Source: JAFDVL01 sp043736395
GTDB taxonomy: Bacteria > Acidobacteriota > Blastocatellia > RBC074
DNA length: 43,538 nucleotides
Assembly: GCA_043736395.1 (NCBI GenBank)
Contig: JAYTCQ010000320.1
Coordinates: 1 to 43,538, forward strand
Direction of reading: 5' to 3'
The first letter of the stretch is position 1. Each line of letters starts with the position of its first letter. The notes under the pieces are model-generated. The model ran no database searches, had not been told where the DNA came from, and saw only the letters and a program-made list of their open reading frames with translations. The position numbers were made by a program, and so were the translations under genes. This document shows positions 32,113-39,833 of the stretch, piece by piece.

Positions 32113-34488
32113 ATGAATCCACGAGATGCTTTAGCACTGAACGCATTGCTACATTACATCGGAAAATTTCAGCAATTCGCAGCCAGTACCCAAACGACCG
32201 AAGCGATTCAAAAGCAAGTATTGGACTTGCCGATGCAGCAATTTATTCAGGCTGCGGCACAAATTGCCGGAGACATCGGAACCGAAAATACCGAGATGCA
32301 GTTAGAGTCCTTCACAGATTTTGCGATGAAACCTGTGGGAAATGGTCAATGGCGCGATGATCCTCAGCAGCGAAGCTATTACCCGATCACTGCGTTAGCG
32401 TTGTCAGCGGATCGGTTTCCAGTTGTAAAAGCAGAAACTGTGCACTACGCGGAGTTGTGGCAAAAATTCGTTACAGAAGCGCAACGAATTCCATTGGGGG
32501 ATTTTCAAGCTCACTTCGATTCACTCATGCACGTATTGCACAAATATACGTGGAGTGTGCCAATCGGTCATCAGTCTTTGTTTGATCTGAGTCGTGTGAC
32601 CGCTGCGTTGGCGGTTTGTTTGCACGATGCGACAGAAACGGAAGAGCCATTTTTACTAATCGAAGGCGGCGTGTCCGGCATACAAAATTTTATCTACAAT
32701 CCGGCATTTAATGGACAGGAATTGCAGGACGGAATGGCAAGGCGGCTGCGGGGACGATCATTTTATTTGAATTTGGTGGTCAAGACTTTGGCAGATTACT
32801 TGACGACAGAATTGGGGCTTTATTCCGCAAATACGATCTGGGCGACTGGTGGTCATTTTCTGATTGTAACTCCAAACACTGAAGAGACGCGTAGCAAATT
32901 AGCAGCAGCTCGTAAGAAAATTCAGCAATGGGTCTGGCAGGAATTTCGCGGTGCACTTGGCTTGTTGTTAGTGGATTGCCCTGCTTCACGAGATGACCTG
33001 AAAGATTTTAGTAAGGTTCGACAACAGCTTGAAGAATTAGTTATCAATCAGAAACATCAGCAATTTTCCGCGCCGCTCAGTTTTGGAAATAAGTCACCAG
33101 ATGAGGCTTGGGAAAAAAATGCCTGGGTCTTAAAAATGCAGCAAGATATTTGCCGCGATACAGGACGCGATTTATCACAGCAAGAAGTTGAATTTTCCGA
33201 ACTTAGTCAAAAAGAGAATGACGATGGTGAGCAACGCGCGACGCGCAGTCCGCAAAGTTTACTTTACGATTGCATTGGGCGTGTCTTGATCAAAGCGGAG
33301 TCTATGCAATTGCGAAGGACGAACGATTGGGAGGTGGAAAAAGCGGCACGATTACCTCGTAACGCAGAAGATGCCGAAAAATTGTCTGAGGCCTATGAAC
33401 ACGTCTTGATTGAATTCCCGCTGATCAATCGTACTTGGTTATTGACCAGCTCTACCGTGCCAAGAAATGATGCGGAGGTAAGTTTACGAATTGCCGACCA
33501 TCGCAATGAAAGCATTGAATTTTTACCGACTGCACGTGAAAATCCTGCCCCCAAAACTGCGCAGGGATTTCAATTCTTAGCCGATGCCGTGAAGACAAAA
33601 CTCGACAAAAAAGGAAGTGAGCGATTGGTAGGTTTTCACGACCTGGCTGAGTCGGCAATTGGCGCAAATTTTCTGGGTGTATTGCGGATGGACGTGGACG
33701 GTTTAGGCTATATTTTCTCTGAAGGGTTATTGCCTGAAGCGAGATCATTGGTTTCGATTGCGGGGCTATCTCGTATGATGGATTGGTTCTTTACCGGCTA
33801 TCTCAATCAATTGGTGAAGGACAGGAATCTTTACACAACTTACGCCGGAGGTGATGACCTGTTCATCGTTGGTGCGTGGAATGAGGTGCTGGAAGTTGCC
33901 AACACAATTCAGCAGCAATTCCAGGCTTTTTGTGGTCATCATCCAGCGTGGCACATCTCAGCAGGCATCACCCTTTGCAAAGGCAAGTACCCGATTGGTC
34001 GTGCCGCCGATGATGCAGAAGAACGACTAAGCGGCATTGCTAAAACTTCGAAGCAGGAATATTTACAGGGCGATTCCGATAAAAACGCACTCAGCTTTTT
34101 AGAGCGAAAAATTTCGTGGCAACGATGGAATGAAATCCTGCCACTGTGTGAGCAAATCATCGAAGCCATCAAGGATGATAAAATTTCCCGCAAATTTATT
34201 CACCACATTTTAGAGTTGTATTACCAGCACATTGATCCACAGCGGGAGTCGGCAAAAGACGACAACCGCGCGGATTTTGTCTGGCTGCCAAAATTTCTTT
34301 ATCCCTTATTGCGCAACGTAAAGGATGATCATTTACGGATTGAGCTGCAAGAACAAATCCCGAAATACAAAGAGTATCTTTCGATTTTGACAGGTTACGT
34401 TTTACTAAAAACGCGAGTTCGCAATAACGAAAAAACTCAGTTGCCGAATAATTTACAACAAAAAGAATCAAGAAAGGATCAACTATGA
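32113..34488 (+). CDS. csm1: type III-A Cas10/Csm1 with GGDD cyclase and altered HD motif
   Basis: 791-residue large subunit of the Csm complex. The C-terminal palm has MDVDGLGYIFSEGL and the cyclase motif YAGGDDLF (GGDD at residues 579-582), so cyclic oligoadenylate synthesis on target RNA binding is expected. The N-terminal LNALLHYIGKFQQFA aligns with the HD nuclease motif ALLHDIGKF, but the Asp is Tyr15, so DNase activity is probably lost. The linker zinc site also looks eroded: in ICRDTGRDLS only Cys347 stands out, with one later Cys387. The ATG has GAGGAG upstream. It overlaps csm2 by 4 bp (ATGA). Confidence 0.94.
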   Translation: MNPRDALALNALLHYIGKFQQFAASTQTTEAIQKQVLDLPMQQFIQAAAQIAGDIGTENTEMQLESFTDFAMKPVGNGQWRDDPQQRSYYPITALALSADRFPVVKAETVHYAELWQKFVTEAQRIPLGDFQAHFDSLMHVLHKYTWSVPIGHQSLFDLSRVTAALAVCLHDATETEEPFLLIEGGVSGIQNFIYNPAFNGQELQDGMARRLRGRSFYLNLVVKTLADYLTTELGLYSANTIWATGGHFLIVTPNTEETRSKLAAARKKIQQWVWQEFRGALGLLLVDCPASRDDLKDFSKVRQQLEELVINQKHQQFSAPLSFGNKSPDEAWEKNAWVLKMQQDICRDTGRDLSQQEVEFSELSQKENDDGEQRATRSPQSLLYDCIGRVLIKAESMQLRRTNDWEVEKAARLPRNAEDAEKLSEAYEHVLIEFPLINRTWLLTSSTVPRNDAEVSLRIADHRNESIEFLPTARENPAPKTAQGFQFLADAVKTKLDKKGSERLVGFHDLAESAIGANFLGVLRMDVDGLGYIFSEGLLPEARSLVSIAGLSRMMDWFFTGYLNQLVKDRNLYTTYAGGDDLFIVGAWNEVLEVANTIQQQFQAFCGHHPAWHISAGITLCKGKYPIGRAADDAEERLSGIAKTSKQEYLQGDSDKNALSFLERKISWQRWNEILPLCEQIIEAIKDDKISRKFIHHILELYYQHIDPQRESAKDDNRADFVWLPKFLYPLLRNVKDDHLRIELQEQIPKYKEYLSILTGYVLLKTRVRNNEKTQLPNNLQQKESRKDQL

Positions 34489-34931
34489 ATGTGGACGAAA
34501 AGAATGTCTTTAGTGAATTCAAAAAGCTAATAGTTAGTTCAAGTTTTACAGACGAACAGATATTGAAGCTTAGCGATAAACTTGGATTGTATTTTGCTAA
34601 TAGCCGAGAGGGTACTAAAGAAAATTCAAGAACTCAGATAAGAAAATTCTTTGATTTAGTAAAAAAGACAAAAGCTAGTGCTGAGTCAGCGCAAGGCTCT
34701 CTAGAAACAGTAAGAGTAAAGCTTCGCTTATTACAAGCCCAAGTGGCGTATGCCATGGCACGAGACATTATCAGTAAAGATTTCAAGGAATTATTTGATA
34801 TTTCAATAGAGAAGGTAATTAAAAGTAGTGATGAAAAAGCTCTATCAAAATTTGCTTCTTTCTTCGAATCTTTTTACGCGTATTTTTATTTCCATACGGA
34901 AATTTTAAAGAAGGAGAATAAACTGAAATGA
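34485..34931 (+). CDS. csm2: type III-A small subunit Csm2
   Basis: 148 residues, helical, small subunit (Cas11) of the Csm complex, lining the crRNA-target duplex. The hallmark SRTQIRKFFDLVKKT lies near residues 45-60, followed by LETVRVKLRLLQAQVAYAMARD, and the C-terminal FASFFESFYAYFYFH matches the family closing helix. The gene is more AT-rich than its neighbours. Start and stop overlap cas10 and csm3 through ATGA, so the genes are translationally coupled. Confidence 0.88.
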   Translation: MNVDEKNVFSEFKKLIVSSSFTDEQILKLSDKLGLYFANSREGTKENSRTQIRKFFDLVKKTKASAESAQGSLETVRVKLRLLQAQVAYAMARDIISKDFKELFDISIEKVIKSSDEKALSKFASFFESFYAYFYFHTEILKKENKLK

Positions 34932-35725
34932 ATCAATTTAAAGGTACAATTACTATCCATGGAAAAATTGAGTGTGTGACTGGTTTACATATCGGCGGTT
35001 CGGGTACGAGTTATGAAATAGGTGGGGTTGATAATACAGTTATTCGAAATGCGCGTGATGGGTTTCCTTACATTCCTGGTTCATCGTTGAAAGGCAAAAT
35101 GCGCTCAATGATGGAATGGTCAGAAGGAAAAGTTACGTTCGACGGCAATGTCTATTTTGCTGAAAAAGATGGTGACGATGCTATCTCGCGTGTATTTGGT
35201 GCGCCTGCGGAAGCGGATCGCAACGCCGGGCCAACGCGCCTGATTGTGCGGGATGCGCATCCTGACAAAAAAACACGGGCAATGATGGAAAACTTAGAGG
35301 CGACACAAGGCTTGCCAAAAGTCGAAATCAAAACCGAAGTCACCTTGAATCGCATCACCTCCAAACCTCCTTTTGGCCCACGAAATATGGAACGCGTTCC
35401 TGCCGGATCAACCTTTGATTTTGAGTTGGTGTATGCGATTTACGACGTGGATGGATTGCAGGTTAAAGACGAAGCTTTCATTGAAAAAGTTTTCTGTGCT
35501 TTACGCTTGGTTGAGGACTCAGCCCTTGGCGGCAGTTCGTCGCGTGGTTCAGGACAAGTCCGGTTTTATTTAGGAACGCCTTTAGTGAAAACCAATCAGG
35601 ATTACAAAGACGGTGTGAAAAAAAATAAAGCGCCTGCGGTTGATGCAGCGTTGACGGACTTCACGCAACTCAGTGATGCAAAAATTGCTGAGCTGGTCAA
35701 AACAATTCAGGAGCAAATTCAATGA
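34928..35725 (+). CDS. csm3: type III-A backbone RAMP Csm3 (Cas7)
   Basis: 265 residues, the repeated backbone subunit and target-RNA nuclease of the complex. N-terminal TGLHIGGSGTSYEIGGVDNTVIR includes Asp35, the position of the catalytic Asp (Asp32 in the staphylococcal protein), so RNA cutting should be intact. FPYIPGSSLKGKMRSMME is the RAMP signature, FGAPAEADRNAGPTRLIVRDA and KTEVTLNRITSKPPFGPRNMERVPAGS are family typical, and ALGGSSSRGSGQVRF is the G-rich loop. It overlaps csm2 and csm4 by ATGA. Confidence 0.95.
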   Translation: MNQFKGTITIHGKIECVTGLHIGGSGTSYEIGGVDNTVIRNARDGFPYIPGSSLKGKMRSMMEWSEGKVTFDGNVYFAEKDGDDAISRVFGAPAEADRNAGPTRLIVRDAHPDKKTRAMMENLEATQGLPKVEIKTEVTLNRITSKPPFGPRNMERVPAGSTFDFELVYAIYDVDGLQVKDEAFIEKVFCALRLVEDSALGGSSSRGSGQVRFYLGTPLVKTNQDYKDGVKKNKAPAVDAALTDFTQLSDAKIAELVKTIQEQIQ

Positions 35726-36789
35726 TTGTGTATCTGTTGCCACGTGCGCCATTTGCTCAGGCTGCGCCGCGTTCGGACACCTTATTCGGAGCAATTTGTT
35801 GGGCGATTCGTTGGTTGTATGACGAAGAAATCCTCGTTAAATTATTGCAAGAATTTGACGAGGGAAAACCGCCATTTGTCGTGAGTTCGTTGTTTCCTTT
35901 CGTGGAAAATACCTCGACAGCCCATGACTCGAAAATATTATTTTTGCCACGTCCATTACTCCGTCAAAATTTTAGTGGATTGGTTAAAGGACAAGATGAG
36001 TATCGAATTTTCAAACACTTTCGCAAAGCTGTTTGGATGTCTCAATCAGTGTTTGAGCAGATTGCCAGCGGTGCACTGACCGAAGCACAAATCCTGACAG
36101 ATTTATTGTCTGGTAAAAATAGCAATTTTCGTTTGCACGCCAACGCAATTATGTCAGTAGACGAGTTTGCCATAACACGTGTCTTATCAGGTTTGGCAGT
36201 AACGGGAGAAATTGCACGCAATGCCATCAATCGGTTGTCTATGGCAACCGACGGAAAATTGTTTTATCAACCCATAACAGCGGCACGCGTCAATGCCGCG
36301 AGCAACGTTCACACTGGATTTTATTTTGTCTTGCGCGTGACTGATCCTGCTACGAAAGAAATTTTATCAGGCGCGCTTCGTTTCCTCGCAGATAAAGGCT
36401 TCGGAGGAAATTTCAGTGTCGGGCAAGGTCACTGTGACGTTGAAATTCAGGACACCGAGGACATTATAGGGAATCAGCAAGGACAACGATTGATGACGCT
36501 TTCCTTATGGCATCCGAACGCACAGGATCAGCAACATCTTGAAGCACAAACAAGCCGAACGTTTGCAAGACTGGAACGGCGCAAAGGTTTTATCGAAAGT
36601 GCTTATACCAGCGAAGTAAAACAGGTGTGGAAGCCTACGTTATTTATGTTGGGCGAAGGTTCGACATTCCCCCGCGATGGTGAACGCGAAGTCTACGGTT
36701 CTATGTTTACTGACGAAGCAACCCGCGTTTCATTGAATTTCAAGCCACGCATTAATGGCGTAGCACTCACGGTTGGGTTAGCCGCTTAG
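35722..36789 (+). CDS. csm4: type III-A Csm4 (Cas5 group)
   Basis: 355 residues, caps the crRNA 5' tag beside Cas10. RSDTLFGAICWAIRWLYDEE near residues 18-37 is the family opening, PFVVSSLFPFV and KILFLPRPLL follow, KAVWMSQSVFEQI is typical, and the Csm4 glycine loop reads FLADKGFGGNFSVGQGHC near residue 230. TAARVNAASNVHTGFYFVLRV is also conserved. It is 9 bp before csm5 with a GGAGTAATAA ribosome site between. Confidence 0.92.
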   Translation: MIVYLLPRAPFAQAAPRSDTLFGAICWAIRWLYDEEILVKLLQEFDEGKPPFVVSSLFPFVENTSTAHDSKILFLPRPLLRQNFSGLVKGQDEYRIFKHFRKAVWMSQSVFEQIASGALTEAQILTDLLSGKNSNFRLHANAIMSVDEFAITRVLSGLAVTGEIARNAINRLSMATDGKLFYQPITAARVNAASNVHTGFYFVLRVTDPATKEILSGALRFLADKGFGGNFSVGQGHCDVEIQDTEDIIGNQQGQRLMTLSLWHPNAQDQQHLEAQTSRTFARLERRKGFIESAYTSEVKQVWKPTLFMLGEGSTFPRDGEREVYGSMFTDEATRVSLNFKPRINGVALTVGLAA

Positions 36790-36798
36790 GAGTAATAA

Positions 36799-38073
36799 AT
36801 GTCGCAAAAAAGATTTCAGGTTTGGGACTACAAGCTAAAGACTTTGACCCCAGTTCATATCGGTACGGGTGAAGAAATTGCGCCACTTGAATATCATCTC
36901 TCGAAAGTTTTGGTAGTGCCGGATTTAGACAAATTATTCACGAAATATCCTAAGTCTGCTGAGCAGTTCCAGCAACGCTTGGGGCGAATTTCATCTTACG
37001 ATTTGTCGCGGACTTTGTTAACAAAATTAATTGATCCGCAATATTTGGATGACCCCGCAACATGGCGTTATGCGCTCAAAAATGTAACGTATGCCAGCGT
37101 ACACAATGATGGTCGAACTTTTGACCCGATCCAACAATTGCAGAGGGAAATTGAACATGAGCAAGGGCGAGTCAAACTGGCGACCAAAACTCCGGATTTT
37201 CGCGCTTACATTCCTGGCTCTTCACTGAAAGGGGCGTTCAAAACAGCGTGGGCTTATTCTCAAGTAAAAGGAAAACCTCTACTGGATGAAGTCGCTCGAA
37301 TGATTGACAACAGTGAAAAAGAATCCCGTGTAGAGCAGCATTTAATGAACAAAATATTTCAGCCATCGGCTCAACGCAAAGAGGCAAATTACGATTTGTT
37401 TCGCTTGCTTCAAGTTTCGGATACTGAACCACGCCGCGCTAATGACACGCTGATTTTATTGGGTGAACGTGTCTTGAGTGCAAACGTCAATGCGCGCCAA
37501 ACTGACCGTGAGAAAGATGAAGCCCGCGCACAATACAAAAAATATTGGACGTTTTGCGAAGCCATAGACACCGACAAAGAATTCAATGGACAAGTGTCTT
37601 TTGATGAAATGCTCCAACGCGATGGGAAGGCTGACAAGTTAATCGGTTGGAGAGAGGATCAAAAACTATTTTCAGTGCCAACGCTCTGCAATGCAGTCAA
37701 TGATTTTGCCTTGGATGTCTGCGACTGGGAGCTTGATTATTACAATCGTTTACCGCCAGCGGATCGGAATTTCGATATTGAAGAAGCCCTGATGTTTTAT
37801 GAATCTCTAATAAGTGACATCGAAAATGCCCCTGAAAATTCTTGTTATTTTTCGCTGGGTCACGGTTCTGGATGGCATAAATTAACTATCGGAATTCTTT
37901 TAGAACAGAAGATGAGTTCCAGGCAATTCGCTAGTTTTCGAAGTAATTTTAACCTTGCTCGCAACCATACAAATTTTGAATTTCCGAAATCCCGCAAGCT
38001 GGCTATGCGTGCTGAGACATGCGCGGATGCGCCGCTTGGATGGGTGAAAATGGAATTTACACCACGAGGATAA
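36799..38073 (+). CDS. csm5: type III-A Csm5 (Cas7 group)
   Basis: 424 residues, end subunit involved in crRNA 3' maturation and complex assembly. LKTLTPVHIGTGEEIAPLEY near the N-terminus and AYIPGSSLKGAFKTAWAYS near residue 135 are Csm5/RAMP hallmarks, and FSLGHGSGWHKLTIGILL near 355 is the glycine-rich loop. The last codons (CCACGAGGATAA) carry the GAGGA ribosome site for the next gene, tying the TIR-SAVED gene into the operon. Confidence 0.92.
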   Translation: MSQKRFQVWDYKLKTLTPVHIGTGEEIAPLEYHLSKVLVVPDLDKLFTKYPKSAEQFQQRLGRISSYDLSRTLLTKLIDPQYLDDPATWRYALKNVTYASVHNDGRTFDPIQQLQREIEHEQGRVKLATKTPDFRAYIPGSSLKGAFKTAWAYSQVKGKPLLDEVARMIDNSEKESRVEQHLMNKIFQPSAQRKEANYDLFRLLQVSDTEPRRANDTLILLGERVLSANVNARQTDREKDEARAQYKKYWTFCEAIDTDKEFNGQVSFDEMLQRDGKADKLIGWREDQKLFSVPTLCNAVNDFALDVCDWELDYYNRLPPADRNFDIEEALMFYESLISDIENAPENSCYFSLGHGSGWHKLTIGILLEQKMSSRQFASFRSNFNLARNHTNFEFPKSRKLAMRAETCADAPLGWVKMEFTPRG

Positions 38074-38077
38074 CGTT

Positions 38078-39343
38078 ATGATTTTGGCTTCAACTTTTCT
38101 TTCGCATAATGGAGCAAATAAAGCTTTGGTTCTGGCTGTAGCGCGTGAGCTTGGGCGGCGCGGCATCATTGCGTGGGTTGATGTGAACGAAATGGGCGTT
38201 GGCGATGATCTGGATGTTGCTTTGGCAGAAGCAGTGAAGCGTCAGGCGACGCTGACACTCTTTTTGTCTGAAGAGGCAATTGCTTCTGATTGGGTGATGA
38301 AAGAATTGAAAATAGCGCTCAAGCATAAAAGTGCCAATATTTTCCCCGTATATTTAGGAACCCCAGTTGACCTGATTCGAAAGTGTGATCCGCTGAATCC
38401 AGATTGGCTGACTCCGGATAGTCGCGCCGCCAAAATAATCGGTGCCAAAATTGACCCGTTGGCGGAGGTCAATGCTTCAGCGAAAACTATTGCTGATGCT
38501 GTAGCGAAAAGTATTTACACGCGACTGGATTTTGCCGGAAGCACCGAAGCCATCATTGATCTGGATCAACGCGGCGGAGGGGCGCGAAAAGGCGGTTCAA
38601 TTAATATTCCAAGCAATGCGGAGTCGCTGAATGCTCCCACTTTAGTTTTTAGGCCATCGTTGGAAATGCGTACTAACGACGAAACTATTTTCGGGGATGC
38701 TTGGAACGAAATTCGCGAGACGATGCTGACCGCACTGAGCCACGCGTTCGGCACATTCAGGAACACTAAAGAAATTTATATCTACGGACACGCGCAACTT
38801 GCCTTTCCATTTTTGCTGGGCAAATATTTTGATCGCACGACCGCCGCGCATTTGTTTTGTTATAACAGTCGCGACAAACGCACTTTCGACAATCAAAAGC
38901 AGGAACGATTTACACCGCTCGCAGGCGGCAACGAGAATTGCGAGTCTTCGCATAAAGATGTGAAGCCCTTAGTTTCGGGTGATGTTCACCCGGTAATTTC
39001 TTTGGTGTTCGCCAAACAGCCCAGGCTGGAAGATGTTTTGAAATATTGCGCCGCGCAACCTGACGCACCTCCCGTCGTTTGGGTCACAACAAGTCTTTAT
39101 GACAACTCCGATCAAGTGATGGATCGCATCAAGGATGTGGTGGCTTTGCTTGAGCGACTGAAGCGCGAAAACAAAGTCGAAACTATTTTTCTCTACACCG
39201 ATTTTCCTTTTCACGCCTTGCCCTTGCTGGCGGCAAATTTACGTTATGTGGTACGCAACGTAGTGTTTATGGAATACCGCAAGGATTTGGAAGGACACTC
39301 ACCCAAGGCATCGGAATTTTATGTTCCACTAAAAATGGGTTGA
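38078..39343 (+). CDS. TIR-SAVED fusion, predicted cyclic-oligoadenylate-activated NADase
   Basis: 421 residues. TIR domain at about 1-125: STFLSHNGANKALVLAVARELGRRGI, WVDVNEMGVGDDLDVALAEAV, then LFLSEEAIASDWVMKELKIAL, where Glu76 fits the catalytic Glu of NAD-cleaving TIR domains. The C-terminal SAVED domain is at about 190-421: EIYIYGHAQLAFPFLLGKYFDRTTAAHLFCYNSRD, then VISLVFAKQP and VETIFLYTDFPFHALPLLAANL. SAVED is a CARF-like sensor of cyclic oligonucleotides, and TIR-SAVED proteins in CBASS form NADase filaments on binding cA3. It sits 4 bp after csm5 and takes the place usually held by Csm6, so it is the likely effector of this locus. The ligand is unproven. Confidence 0.9.
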   Translation: MILASTFLSHNGANKALVLAVARELGRRGIIAWVDVNEMGVGDDLDVALAEAVKRQATLTLFLSEEAIASDWVMKELKIALKHKSANIFPVYLGTPVDLIRKCDPLNPDWLTPDSRAAKIIGAKIDPLAEVNASAKTIADAVAKSIYTRLDFAGSTEAIIDLDQRGGGARKGGSINIPSNAESLNAPTLVFRPSLEMRTNDETIFGDAWNEIRETMLTALSHAFGTFRNTKEIYIYGHAQLAFPFLLGKYFDRTTAAHLFCYNSRDKRTFDNQKQERFTPLAGGNENCESSHKDVKPLVSGDVHPVISLVFAKQPRLEDVLKYCAAQPDAPPVVWVTTSLYDNSDQVMDRIKDVVALLERLKRENKVETIFLYTDFPFHALPLLAANLRYVVRNVVFMEYRKDLEGHSPKASEFYVPLKMG

Positions 39344-39622
39344 GACTTACCACGAACCCATCAGCTCAAATAAAGGACTTACAGCGATAATTACGAAGTA
39401 AATGCATGTAGCAATTTGAGACAACTACCGCTAAAATCTTGCAGCTGTGAGAGTTAAACGTGAAATGAGATGTGCATCTGGTGAGTAGATGTGATCTCCA
39501 ATAGAATCAATCATTTAGCCTATCTGAAAGGAGATGTGCCAGGCAATTTTCTATGTTAAAAAGTGAGATGTTCCAAATCGTGGCTGCAAGTAGTATATTT
39601 AGAGTAGTTTACAGGGGCAGGA
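39344..39622. other. noncoding stretch after the CRISPR effector, possible leader of second array
   Basis: No convincing coding frame, transposase or RNA gene. It is AT-rich and precedes the second repeat pair, as a leader would. Two similar GGAGATGTGC / TGAGATGTGC words occur near 39465 and 39530, without a clear pattern. Confidence 0.3.
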
Positions 39623-39722
39623 GTTGAGGTAAGAGACCCGTTTGAAGGGGATTGCTACAGAAACTGTCTGGGCGTTCAAAAATTTGACGACCGTTGAGGT
39701 AAGAGACCCGTTGAAGGGGATT
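39623..39722 (+). CRISPR. vestigial second CRISPR: two repeats, one spacer
   Basis: Two near-identical units, 39623-39653 and 39693-39722, share GTTGAGGTAAGAGACCCG then (T)TTGAAGGGGATT; the second lacks one T. Each has a CCC/GGG hairpin potential and a GGGGATT end like known type III repeats. With a 36-nt repeat the spacer would be about 34 nt, like those at 30.5 kb. The repeat is unrelated to the first array. The second unit decays after GATT, as a terminal repeat does. A simple duplicated element is the alternative. Confidence 0.6.
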
Positions 39723-39732
39723 ACAAAATACA

Positions 39733-39770
39733 AAAGCCTGCTTCTCTGAAATGAAAAGCAGGCTTTCTTT
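39733..39770. terminator. intrinsic terminator between csm operon and GT39 gene
   Basis: 11-bp stem AAAGCCTGCTT / AAGCAGGCTTT with a 12-nt loop, followed by CTTTTG on the plus strand and preceded by CAAAAG, so it can work in both directions between the convergent units. Confidence 0.75.
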
Positions 39771-39833
39771 TGTAGCGGTCAGTGAATGAAGTGAGCGTGA
39801 TGCGAGCTAAAGTTCTTCGCGCGTCGAGGCTGA

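Noticed and set aside
38078..39343. Considered as a CARF-type Csm6 or Can nuclease
   Set aside because: The N-terminus is a TIR domain, and there is no HEPN RxxxxH motif or PD-(D/E)xK core, so it is not a Csm6-like RNase.
39344..39622. Possible transposase or toxin-antitoxin gene after the CRISPR locus
   Set aside because: No frame of useful length or recognisable motif in either strand.
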